Shown piece after piece: positions 38,312 to 48,400 of a stretch of 64,000 nucleotides of DNA. The notes beneath the pieces were generated by a model, which searched no databases, was not told where the DNA came from, and was given only the letters and a program-made list of their open reading frames with translations. Position numbers and translations under genes: made by a program. The first letter of the stretch is position 1, and the number at the start of each line of letters is the position of its first letter. Source of the stretch: Nanobdellota archaeon (GTDB lineage Archaea > Nanobdellota > Nanobdellia > Pacearchaeales > GW2011-AR1); contig JANLHM010000005.1 in NCBI GenBank assembly GCA_024654565.1, forward strand, positions 147,331 to 211,330, written 5' to 3'.

Positions 38312-38642
38312 TTCTGAAAGAAAGACCCAAAATAACCCTAAATTCCTTTAATTTGGCATTAATTATCTTGGTTTTGGGCTTTTAATTGCCTTTGTTTTGA
38401 CCTTTTGGCCTCCTGTTTGGTTTGCCTTGAATCCCTTTGAATTCCCTTTGAAGGCCCTTTAAATTGCCTTTAGGCCTTTCTTTGATTTCCTTTGAATTCC
38501 TCACTATTTTACCCTCTTTTTGATTGAAATTAAAGGCCTGAATGCTTTTTCTCCTTACCGCTGACCTTTCCTTTATTACCCCTTTTATTTTAAAAAAATG
38601 AGATCAAAAATTTCAATTTTTCAAAAAAAAGATTTTCTTCCT

Positions 38643-38885
38643 GATTATAGGAACTTTTAATTAAAAAAATTTTTCTCTTATTTAAGTTTTTAATAGTTTT
38701 GCACTCTCCTTTCTTTGATTATCAGAACTTTTTATATTTAAAAAGATGCAAAATATTAAAATTAAAAGATGTCTCTCCATTTATTTTTAAATTATACGAA
38801 CTTTTTATTAACGAAACCTGGTTTTAATATAGGATGGAACCTTTTTTTAATAAATTTTATTTAATTATGCGAATGATTTACTCTC
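38643..38885. repeat. Degenerate repeats (ATTATNNGAACTTTTTA-like), about 74-bp period
   Basis: gattataggaactttta (38643), gattatcagaacttttta (38717), aattatacgaacttttta (38790), weaker aattatgcgaatgattta (about 38873). Confidence 0.6.
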
Positions 38886-39225
38886 TAAACAAGAAATAAA
38901 TATTTTATTAAAATCTTGGAATTTCTGTTATAAATTGTTTGAACTTAGGCGACCTTAATTAAATGAGGAGAATTTTTATGAAATTTGGCTGTTTTCAAGA
39001 AGAATTTATTAAAACCGAGGAAAAACCATTAGGAAAACTGTGTTTATGGCTGTTTGAAGGTGTTTAAACAGCTGTTTTTTTCTGGAAAAAGGCTGTTTGG
39101 GTGTTCAAACAGTTGTTTTTGAGATAACAATAAAAGAGGGAAAATTAATCAAAAAAATGGGGAAAAACGCCTTTTTATCGTCATAAAAGAGAAAGATATT
39201 TAAATGAAAATTTCTTTTAACTTTT

Positions 39226-39864
39226 ATGTTTTGGATTTTTAAGACAAAAAAAAATGTTGAAGAGGTTAGAAAAGAAGCAAAAACAGGTTTTGATGCAGTA
39301 AAAAAAGATATTAATTCTATTGGAACTTGGATTAAACACCTTGATTCTGAAAAAAAGACCCATAAAAAAGAAATTGAACTCTTAAAAGAAGATTTGTCGA
39401 CGCTAAAAGAAGATATTGAAGAAATTAAAAACCTTGTGTCTAACATCGCTGTTTTAAACACAAACAGCCGTTTAAACACCCCGTTTAAAACAGCCAAGCC
39501 ACTGTTTGACAAACAAACAAGTGTTTTTCCTGTTCAAACAGATGTCCAAACAGGTGTCCAAACACCAAATTTAAACAATTTTTCAGTGACCGAGAGGGCA
39601 ATCCTGTTTGTACTCTTGAATACTGACATGAAATTGAGCTACGAAGACCTTGCTGCCATGCTAAATAAGGAAAAGTCTACAATAAGAGGGCAAATAAACT
39701 CGATAAAATCAAAAAGTGAGAGTTTGATAGAAGAAGTAATAGAGAAAAATGGTAAAAAAAGAGTCTTTATCCCTGAGAAAGTTAAAGAAAAACTGTTAAA
39801 AAAGCAAAAAGTGAGTGTTAAAACCCAAAAAGGAAAGGGTGAAAAAGGAAAAAATGAGATTTAA
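39226..39864 (+). CDS. Coiled-coil protein with QT-rich linker and C-terminal wHTH
   Basis: Coiled coil; PVQTDVQTGVQTPN; LSYEDLAAMLNKEKSTIRGQINSIKSK. Confidence 0.65.
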   Translation: MFWIFKTKKNVEEVRKEAKTGFDAVKKDINSIGTWIKHLDSEKKTHKKEIELLKEDLSTLKEDIEEIKNLVSNIAVLNTNSRLNTPFKTAKPLFDKQTSVFPVQTDVQTGVQTPNLNNFSVTERAILFVLLNTDMKLSYEDLAAMLNKEKSTIRGQINSIKSKSESLIEEVIEKNGKKRVFIPEKVKEKLLKKQKVSVKTQKGKGEKGKNEI

Positions 39865-39900
39865 AAGAAGAAAGGGCTCAAAAAAGGCAAAAAGAGAGAG

Positions 39901-39999
39901 TTAAATTGGGAGAGACCCATAGGGGGGGTCAATTTAAACTAAAAAAGCCAGAAAAGGGGGGTTAAATTGAATAGATTTTAGGGAGATTATTCAATTTAA
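39901..39999. repeat. Two inverted repeats sharing TTAAATTG...CAATTTAA arms
   Basis: 39901-39937 and 39962-39999 (12-bp arms TTAAATTGAATA/TATTCAATTTAA). Confidence 0.8.
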
Positions 40000-40115
40000 A
40001 ACGAGAAAAGCCCAGAAAGAGAGGTTTTTACGCCTTAAAAGGAAAAGAAAAAGAGACTTTCAGTTATTCGGTGAAGGAGAAAACTGGCAAGAGAAAGAAA
40101 GGATAAAAGAAAAAA

Positions 40116-40850
40116 TCAAAGATCTACTAACTTAAGAATGGTGTCCAGGGACACCACTTTTTTTAGAGTTTCAGAGATATAAATCTTAACTTCTTTATTT
40201 TTTTCCTTTTCTTTTTTGAGAGGGATTTCTTTTAAAATTAACCTCCTAACATAATCTCTTATTGAACTTTCGGTCAAATTTAGCCTCGAGGAAAGGGATT
40301 TGTAGTTTGAAGACCCTTTCTCTTCTTCTAGCTGGTAAATTGCAGAAAAAACAAGTATTTCCTGGGGAGTTAACTTCTTGAATTTTAGTCTTAACTCTTT
40401 TTTTAAGTTATCAATTGAATTTAAGGCCGTTAATGCCTCTTCAAAAGAGTTTTTCTCTTTTAATTCAAAATCTCCTTTTGAAAAGGTTTCCTCCTTTAAA
40501 GGGGGGGAAAAATTTATCTGTCTGTCTGTCTGTCTATTTGTCTGTCTGTCTGTCTGAACCCCTTCATTTCCAGTGGAAATACCTAAAATTTGACCTTTTC
40601 TGAGGTTAAGATTAACACTATCTGTCTTATTTTGGGTGATTTGTGTAGGAAACCCTCCTTTTTGTGTCTGAAAAGAAAGAGTTCGGTTTTTTATGTCCTT
40701 TATAGAAAAATCTAATCTAATAAGAGCTTTACAAGTCTCTTCTAGAACTTTCTTTGTTTCAAAAAGATCTGCCTTTACAAATTCTAACTCTTTTTTAATT
40801 AATTCAAAATCTTCTTTTATATTTGAAAAAGAACGCCTTACCTCATCCAT
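40116..40850 (-). CDS. Coiled-coil protein with QTDR repeat linker and C-terminal wHTH
   Basis: GVQTDRQTNRQTDRQINF; NYKSLSSRLNLTESSIRDYVRRLI. Confidence 0.65.
   Translation of the reverse strand: MDEVRRSFSNIKEDFELIKKELEFVKADLFETKKVLEETCKALIRLDFSIKDIKNRTLSFQTQKGGFPTQITQNKTDSVNLNLRKGQILGISTGNEGVQTDRQTNRQTDRQINFSPPLKEETFSKGDFELKEKNSFEEALTALNSIDNLKKELRLKFKKLTPQEILVFSAIYQLEEEKGSSNYKSLSSRLNLTESSIRDYVRRLILKEIPLKKEKEKNKEVKIYISETLKKVVSLDTILKLVDL
40557..40583 (-). promoter_or_regulatory. ORB-like element inside CDS
   Basis: Minus strand GGTATTTCCACTGGAAATGAAGGGGTT. Confidence 0.6.
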
Positions 40851-40905
40851 TCTAAAATTAGAAATGTTTTGTTTAAAAGGATTGAGATAATTAAAAAGAT
40901 ATTTT

Positions 40906-41175
40906 TTAATTCTGAGCCTCTTTATACACTAAATAAGCTTTCTCAGAGAGTTTCCATCTTAATCTTTTAAGGTAGGTTATTCCTTCTTTATTTTTGGTAA
41001 TCTTAACTACTAATTTTTTTTCTTTCATTTCCTCTAAAAGAGATTTAGTAAATTCTTCATCCCTTGCAACTTCCTTTGCTATTTGAGAGGTAAATAAAAG
41101 ATGGGGGTTTTCCTGAAATAGAAGAGAAAGAATTTGTTCTGAAATTTTTTTTTTCTTTTCTTCTGAAATTCTCAT
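40906..41175 (-). CDS. Small wHTH-like protein
   Basis: LLFTSQIAKEVARDEEFTKSLLEEMKEKKLVVKI. Confidence 0.55.
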   Translation of the reverse strand: MRISEEKKKKISEQILSLLFQENPHLLFTSQIAKEVARDEEFTKSLLEEMKEKKLVVKITKNKEGITYLKRLRWKLSEKAYLVYKEAQN

Positions 41176-41216
41176 TTTAATCTAAAGAAAAAATGTTTTA
41201 ATAAGTTATCCAAAAA

Positions 41217-41633
41217 CTATTCTTTTTTTGGGAAGGTCAAAGAAGGCATCCTAAAATGGGGGGGAAGTCCGAGTTCTTCTTCCACCTGAAGTGCCTTTAG
41301 GTTGGCCTTCAGAAGAATTGCATTAAAAATATTAATCTTTAATTCGTCTTTAAAGTCTTTTTTCTTCCAATTTTTCAAAATTTCTTCTCCTAAAGCATTT
41401 TCAACGGAAAGGATTATCTTCCCTTTAAGTTCTATCTTTGCGATTTCCTTTGAATATTTAATAGAATAATTAAAAAGGATATCTAAAAGGGTTGAATTTT
41501 CTCTCTTCGAGGGGAATTTGTTCTCTTCCACAGAGTCTAAGTTAATTGAAGTCTCTACTTTTAAATCTGAAAATTCATTAGAAAACTTCTCTGCATTCAC
41601 TTTTGTTAATCCAAACCCAACTAATCTCATCAT
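41217..41633 (-). CDS. Hypothetical protein
   Basis: ORF, no recognised motif. Confidence 0.5.
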   Translation of the reverse strand: MMRLVGFGLTKVNAEKFSNEFSDLKVETSINLDSVEENKFPSKRENSTLLDILFNYSIKYSKEIAKIELKGKIILSVENALGEEILKNWKKKDFKDELKINIFNAILLKANLKALQVEEELGLPPHFRMPSLTFPKKE

Positions 41634-41752
41634 AAATTTATAATCGACCTTTTCCTTTTTAAAGATTTGTATTCTTTCTTAAAAAATTTAACAAATCTTA
41701 AAAAAATGATTAAATAGAACAGAAATAAAAAAATTTTAATCAAAAAAGAAAA

Positions 41753-42013
41753 TTAAATAAGGTCTTCTTCAGAGACAATTACAAAATCTCCGATAGCAAT
41801 TATTGCAGAATAAGGAATTAAAGCTTCTCCTGAATTCAATTTTTCAAGGTTTAAGTTCCGAGTATAAATTGTTGCATCTTTTAGTACTAAACTTATCAAT
41901 TCTCCAGATTTAGTCTCAAAAGTTACATCTTTAACAAAACCCAATCTTTTTCCTTCTTTTGTGACAATCATCTTGCCCAAGATTAAATTGAAAGGTAATT
42001 TTTCTGTTTGCAT
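41753..42013 (-). CDS. PRC-barrel-like protein
   Basis: LGKMIVTKEGKRLGFVKDVTFETKSGELISLVLKD. Confidence 0.72.
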   Translation of the reverse strand: MQTEKLPFNLILGKMIVTKEGKRLGFVKDVTFETKSGELISLVLKDATIYTRNLNLEKLNSGEALIPYSAIIAIGDFVIVSEEDLI

Positions 42014-42177
42014 AGTGTGTTTAGATTTAATTTATTTATAAATTTATCTCTAAAGAAGGATATGTTTTATTCTTTAAAAAATGCCAATAAATATGTAACT
42101 ATAAAATTAAATTAAAGTTATATAAACAAAAAGTTCTTTTCCCTTTTCTAGGCAAAAAAAGGGTTTGGAAGGGGTGA

Positions 42178-42655
42178 CACACCTTCATTTCTTTTGGAAC
42201 TTTTGTAATTTAATTCTTTTTGATTTTTTTGTTTTTAAATTTACTTAAAAAAATTTGTATGTTTTAGTATTCATATTTATATATTATTATCTTATTATTA
42301 TTATTATCTTATTATTCTTATATTATTATCTCATCTTAGTTTAGATTAGATTATTTTATTATTATTATCTTATTATGGATATTTTATTTTTAGTTGGAAT
42401 TAGATTCTTATTGATTATTCTTATTTTATTATCGGACTATTTTATTATTTTATTATTATTTTTTTATCAGTGTGAATTTCCCTTCTTATATCAAAAATAT
42501 ATTTTTGATTTTTTATCCAAAAAATTAATTTCCATGAGAAATAGAGGCGTCCTTCTTTTTTAGTAGTCATAATCTTTTATATATGGTTCCCCTCTTTTTT
42601 CCGTTAGAAAGAAAAGAAAGGAGAGAAGTTTCCACTTGAAATTGACGGGGGTCAC
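42178..42655. other. Candidate replication origin (oriC): AT-rich unwinding region flanked by inverted ORB-like elements
   Basis: ORB-like at 42178-42200 (-) GTTCCAAAAGAAATGAAGGTGTG and 42628-42655 (+) GTTTCCACTTGAAATTGACGGGGGTCAC; ATTATTATC-rich tract 42270-42450; adjacent orc1/cdc6. Confidence 0.7.
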
Positions 42656-42688
42656 TATTATCCTTTTTCTAATCTTTTAAGAGGAAAA

Positions 42689-43906
42689 ATGAATAATGAA
42701 TTAGATAAAATTTTTGATTCTTTTGATAAGAATAGTATTTTCAAAGATAAATCTTTTTTACAATCTAACTATAAACCGAGTGATATTCCTCACAGGGAGA
42801 AGGAAATAAATCAAATTGCTTCAATTCTTGCTCCTGTTCTCAGGGGTGAAAAAACAAGCAACCTCTTTTTATATGGTAACACTGGCACAGGAAAGACTCT
42901 TTCCATTTTCAAGGTGCAAGATGCTCTTGAAAAAAGGATGGAAAAACATGTGGGTTCTGAATTTGAATTAAAAATTCAATATTTAAATTGTAAATTAAAA
43001 CAGGTTGCAGATACTGAATACAGGATTCTTGCAGAGATAATAAAACAACTTGGAGGAGAGGTTCCTGCAACAGGTCTCCCCACACAATCAGTATACAATA
43101 AGTTTATTGAGATTGTTGACGAAAAAAAACAGCTAATTGTTCTTATTTTAGATGAAGTTGACCAATTAGTTAAAAAAATTTCAAATAATTTTTTATACAA
43201 CCTTACAAGATTAAATTCTGAACTTTCTAAATCTCAAATTTCCCTTGTAGGAATTTCAAATGATTTGACTTTCCTTGAAAATATTGATCCTCGGGTAAAA
43301 AGCTCCCTTTCTGAGGAAGAAATTGTTTTTTCTCCTTATAATGCCCTCCAAATTCAAGATATTCTTACCAAGAGGGTAGAGGGGGCATTTAAGAAAGGGG
43401 TTCTTGAGGGAGGAGTAGTTTCAAAGTGTGCGGCATATGCTGCAAGGGAATCTGGTGACGCAAGGAGAGCCTTAGATCTCTTAAGAGTTTCTGGAGAGCT
43501 TGCCGAAAGAAGAGGAGAAAAAAAAGTAACAATAAAACACATAGACGAAGCAAAAAACAAAATAGAACGGGACAAAATACTTGATTTAATAAGTAATCAC
43601 CCTAAACAATTTCAAATAGTTTTAAATTCAATTATTTCAATTTCTGAAGAAAAAAAAGGATCTCCTTTTTTTACAGGGGATGTTTACCATGTTTATCAAA
43701 AAACATGCAAACAATATCATGTAGAACCCTTAACTCAAAGAAGAGTGGGAGACATTATTCAAGAATTTGATATGCTGGGAATACTAAATGTAAGGGTGAT
43801 TTCAAAAGGCAGAGGCGGGCGAATGAGAGAAATAAAGCTAGATCTTTCTGAGCTCCTTTTAGAAAAAACCAAAGAAATTATAGAAACTCGTCTAAATTAT
43901 CTTTAA
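42689..43906 (+). CDS. orc1/cdc6: Orc1/Cdc6 replication initiator
   Basis: LFLYGNTGTGKTLSIFKV; ARRALDLLRVSGELAER; C-terminal wHTH. Confidence 0.95.
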   Translation: MNNELDKIFDSFDKNSIFKDKSFLQSNYKPSDIPHREKEINQIASILAPVLRGEKTSNLFLYGNTGTGKTLSIFKVQDALEKRMEKHVGSEFELKIQYLNCKLKQVADTEYRILAEIIKQLGGEVPATGLPTQSVYNKFIEIVDEKKQLIVLILDEVDQLVKKISNNFLYNLTRLNSELSKSQISLVGISNDLTFLENIDPRVKSSLSEEEIVFSPYNALQIQDILTKRVEGAFKKGVLEGGVVSKCAAYAARESGDARRALDLLRVSGELAERRGEKKVTIKHIDEAKNKIERDKILDLISNHPKQFQIVLNSIISISEEKKGSPFFTGDVYHVYQKTCKQYHVEPLTQRRVGDIIQEFDMLGILNVRVISKGRGGRMREIKLDLSELLLEKTKEIIETRLNYL

Positions 43907-43907
43907 A

Positions 43908-45491
43908 ATGAATATCTCTGAATTACAAAAAGTTTGCATGGAAAAAGAAGTCTTGTTAGATAGTTCTCTTTTGGATGTTTTTTGTTCTTTTGAAAATCCC
44001 TCACTTGTAAAGTTTTTAATAGAAAAGATAAAAATTTCCACGGGAAAAAGATTTTTTAACAAATCCTTTATAAAAGGAAATAAAATTTTGGTAAAGGAGT
44101 TTGTGGATGAATTTTCAAATATAAAAAATCTTAATTCAACCATTTTTCTTGAAAAACTTGGGATTGAAGGAGAAAAAGAAAAAAAAGAAATTCTAAAAGA
44201 ACAAAAAAGTGAAAGTAAAGCAAAAGTTGTTTTTTCATCTCCCACAATTCCTAAAACTCTCCAAGTGACAGATTTTGTTACTCACTTCAGAAATAGGTAC
44301 GAAGAATTAAAAGAAATTTTACAGGAAAAAAAGGAGCTTGAAAATTTAATTTCTATTGGAAAAATTTCTAAAGAAAAGCAAAAATTTTCTGTAATTGGGA
44401 TGGTTTATAAAAAAAGCATAACAAAAACAAAAAAAATTATTCTTGAAATTGAAGATTTGACTGGTAAGATGAAAGTTTTGATAAATCCTGAGAAAGAAGA
44501 CCTTTTGAAAGAATGTGAAGACGTTGCACTTGACAGTGTTTTGGGTTTTAAAGGGGTCGGAAGCGGAGAAATTATGTTTGTTAATGAGATTATCTTTCCA
44601 GAGGTCTTTCTTCCTGAAAGAAAAAAGTCTTATGTTGAAGAGAGTGTGGCTTTCATTGGGGACCTTCATTTTGGAAGTAAAAACTTTCTTGAAAAAGACT
44701 TTCTTCGTTTTATTGACTACTTAAATGGGAACTCTTACAACTCTGAAGAAGCACTTAAAATAAAATATTTGTTCATTGTTGGAGATTTAATAACTGGGAT
44801 TGGAAATTATCCCAATCAGGAAAAAGACTTGAAGATTTCAGATTTAGAAGAACAGTTTGAAGGGGTTTCTAAGATTCTTAGCAAAATAAGGAAAGACGTT
44901 ACAATTATTATCTCTCCAGGGAATCATGACTGTGTGAGGATTATGGAACCTCAACCACTTTTAGACGAAAAATATGCTTGGCCCCTATATAACCTTGAAA
45001 ATGTTCTTCTTCTTGGAAATCCCGCTGTGGTAAACATTGGAGAAACAAAAGATTTTGAGGGATTTAATGTTCTTCTTTACCATGGTTTTTCTTTTCCTTA
45101 TTATGCAAACACTATCCCCAAATTAATTGAAGGAAAAACTATGAATCAACCCGAAAAAATTATGAGTTACCTTTTAAAAAATAGACATCTGGCTCCAACA
45201 CACTCTTCCACCCAGTATTTTCCTCTTGAAAAAGATGGGCTTCTTATAAGAAACACCCCCGACATTTTTTTATCTGGTCACACTCACAAAAGCGGGATAG
45301 TTCACTTCAATAATGTAATGGTTATCTCTGTTTCAAGCTGGGAAGGATTAACCCCCTATCAAGAAAAATTTGGAAATAAACCTGATCACTGCAAAGTTCC
45401 ACTTTTAAACCTTAAGACAAGAGCAATTAAAATTTTAGATTTTGAAACAGGTGAAGATGGAATTAGGTTATATCGGGAGGAGGAAAAGTGA
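43908..45491 (+). CDS. polB (DP1): DNA polymerase D small subunit (DP1)
   Basis: Calcineurin-like motifs AFIGDLHFGS, VGDLITGIGNYP, ISPGNHDC, FLSGHTHKSG. Confidence 0.93.
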   Translation: MNISELQKVCMEKEVLLDSSLLDVFCSFENPSLVKFLIEKIKISTGKRFFNKSFIKGNKILVKEFVDEFSNIKNLNSTIFLEKLGIEGEKEKKEILKEQKSESKAKVVFSSPTIPKTLQVTDFVTHFRNRYEELKEILQEKKELENLISIGKISKEKQKFSVIGMVYKKSITKTKKIILEIEDLTGKMKVLINPEKEDLLKECEDVALDSVLGFKGVGSGEIMFVNEIIFPEVFLPERKKSYVEESVAFIGDLHFGSKNFLEKDFLRFIDYLNGNSYNSEEALKIKYLFIVGDLITGIGNYPNQEKDLKISDLEEQFEGVSKILSKIRKDVTIIISPGNHDCVRIMEPQPLLDEKYAWPLYNLENVLLLGNPAVVNIGETKDFEGFNVLLYHGFSFPYYANTIPKLIEGKTMNQPEKIMSYLLKNRHLAPTHSSTQYFPLEKDGLLIRNTPDIFLSGHTHKSGIVHFNNVMVISVSSWEGLTPYQEKFGNKPDHCKVPLLNLKTRAIKILDFETGEDGIRLYREEEK

Positions 45492-48400
45492 ATACTCAAG
45501 ATCATTTTTTAGATCTCAAAAAAGAGGTGGACAAGGTTTATTCAATTATGAACCTTGCAAGGGCTAAGGGATTTGATCCGGTTAACCAAGTGGAAATTCC
45601 TCTTGCAATGAGTATGGCTGAAAAAGTTGTGGGTCTTATTTCAACAATCTATCCACAGATGCAAAACTCAGGAATTTCAGAGAGAATACTTGAATTAGAA
45701 AAAGAATACGGAAAGTTAGATCCAACGGTTGTTTTTAAAATTGCAGAAGAAATTTCAGAACAAAAATTTTGTAAATTCTCTTCTATTCTTGAAGGAATAG
45801 ATGGGGGAATAAGGGTCGGGATGGCTTACTCCACGCTTGGAGTTGTTTCAAGTCCCATAGAAGGTTATACTGGAATTGAAGTTGGAAAAACTAAAGACAA
45901 GAAAGACTATCTGATTGCAAACTTTTCAGGACCTATTCGTTCAGCAGGAACCACGGCTTCATGTTTAGCACTTATACTCATAGATTTTTTAAGAGAAAAA
46001 TTTGGATTTGAAAAATATGACCCTACTGAAAAAGAGGTTCGTCGTGTTTGGTCTGAAATTTCAGATTTTCATGAAAGAATTACAAACCTTCAATATATGC
46101 CAACAGAAGAAGAAACCCTTTTCCTTGCAAAAAATATGCCCATTCAGGTTTCAGGGGACCCCTCAGAATCTCTTGAAGTTTCAAATTATAAAAACCTAGA
46201 GAGAGTAAAAACTAACTTTTTAAGAAGTGGTTTTTGTTTGGTTCTTGCTGAAGGGCTTGCACAAAAAGCGGCAAAAGGATTTAGGCTTTTAAACCAAGCA
46301 AAAAAAAATGGGATTTCTTCTACAGGATTTGATTTCTTAAAAGAGTATATTGAAATTCATGAAAAGAGAACTCTTGGGAAAGATAAAAGCAATAGTTCTC
46401 CAACTTATATTAAAGACCTTGTTGCAGGGAGGCCTGTTTATGGGCATCCTTCTCGATCAGGGGGGTTTAGATTTAGGTATGGTCGAGGGAGGTCTTCAGG
46501 ATTTAGTGCTACTTCTGTCCACCCCGCAACAATGGGAGTTACAGATGGATTTCTTGCTATCGGGACTCAATTAAAAATTGAAAAACCCACAAAGGGATGT
46601 GTTGTTACAACTTGCGATTCCATTGATGGGCCAATTGTTAAATTAAAAAATGGGAGTGTAGTTTCTCCAAAAAATCAAAAAGAAGCAGAAAATCTTTACA
46701 AGGAGATTGAGGAAATTCTTTACTTGGGAGACATTCTTTTTCCTTTTTCCGACCTTTTAAACAGAAATGCTTCTTTAATAAAACCAGGATATGTCGAAGA
46801 GTGGTGGGATAAAGAATTAAAAGAAAAAGGTTTCAAAGGAGAGATTAATTGTTCTCTGGTTTCTTTAGAAAAGGCTATTGAATACAGTCAAAATTTTTCA
46901 ATTCCCCTCCACCCAAAGTATATTTTTTTCTGGACAGAGATTTCAAAAGAAGAGTTTTTTGAACTTCTTTCATGGCTTAAAAATTCATGGGTTGATTCTA
47001 ATTTAGTCTTACCCTGGACAAAAAAAGACAAGGAAATTTTTCCTCTTGGGAAAAGGGCGCTTGAACTTTTAGGAGTTCCTCATGAGGTCACTCTTGAAAA
47101 TGTAATAATAAAAGAAATTATTGCAAAATCTCTTCTTTTAAATTTAGGTTTTGATTTAAAAATTTTTGAAAAAAAGACCCCCCTTAAAAATTTTGAGTGG
47201 AACAAATTTTATTTGGACAAAAATGTTTTGGAAATTGTAAACTCCTTTTCTTTTTTTGAGATAAAAGACAAGGCAGGGGAATTCATAGGTGCAAGAATGG
47301 GTCGACCTGAAAAAGCAAAAATAAGGAAACTTACAGGAAGCCCAAATGTTTTATTTCCTGTAGGGAGTCAAGGAGGAAGACTTCGTAGTGTGGGCGTTGC
47401 TTATGAAACTGGTTTTGTTAAAGGAACGTTCCCTTTATTCTATTGTGAAAAGTGTGAGAATGAAACTATTTACCCTTCTTGTGAAAAGTGTGAAGGGAAA
47501 ACAAAAAAAAGATATTACTTTCCGGATATAAAAGAGAAATCCTTTGATCAAAAAATAGAATATTCTTCGATGGAAGGAGTCTCTTCATGTAGTCAAAAAA
47601 TTGACATCAAAAAGTATTTTGATTTTGCTAAAAATAAACTTGGTTTGCTAAGAGACGAGATACCTCCTTTAATAAAAGGTTTAAGGGGGTTAAGTTCAGA
47701 ATCAAAAATTCCTGAAAACCTTGCTAAGGGAATGTTACGTTCAAAATATGGTCTTCAGGTAAATAAAGACGGGACCATTAGGATGGACGCTACCGAACTT
47801 CCGCTTGTTTCATTTAGGCCAAGTGAAATTGGAACTTCTATTGAAAAATTAAAAGAAATGGGTTATGATGAGGACATTTATGGAAAGGAATTGAAAAGTG
47901 AAGACCAAATTGTCGAAATCATGCCTCATGATGTTTTAATTCCTTCTTCGACAGAAACTCCTGACGAAAAGGGTGAAGACGTTTTTATGAAAATTTGCAA
48001 CTTTATTGATGAACTTTTAGTGAAAGTTTATTCTCTTCCCCCTTATTACAATGTTAAAGAAAAGTCCGACATTATAGGGAAGTTAGGGGTTTGCATGGCT
48101 CCTCATAATTGTGCTGGAGTTGTTTGCAGGTTCATTGGTTTTTCAAACACTCTTGGATTAATGGCAAGTCCATATATGCATGCTGCAATAAGAAGAGACT
48201 GTTTTGATTTTAATACCTACCTTCCTGTCAGGGAAGGTGCTTTCTGGAGAAATGTTAAAATTGGAGAGTTGGTGGAAAAATTGAACCCTGACGAAGTGGT
48301 AGATAATTTTGGAACAAGAGAAAAAAAAATTGAGGGGATTAAAACCATTAGTTTTGAAAAGAATTTAAAGGAAACCGAAATAATTAATTTTACAAAACAT

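Noticed and set aside
38643-38885. CRISPR-like array
   Set aside because: Repeats are short, degenerate, few, AT-rich and without cas genes; reported only as degenerate repeats.
42270-42563. 62-aa ORF 42375..42563 in the AT-rich tract
   Set aside because: Compositionally driven (Leu/Ile/Phe) reading of a probable unwinding element.
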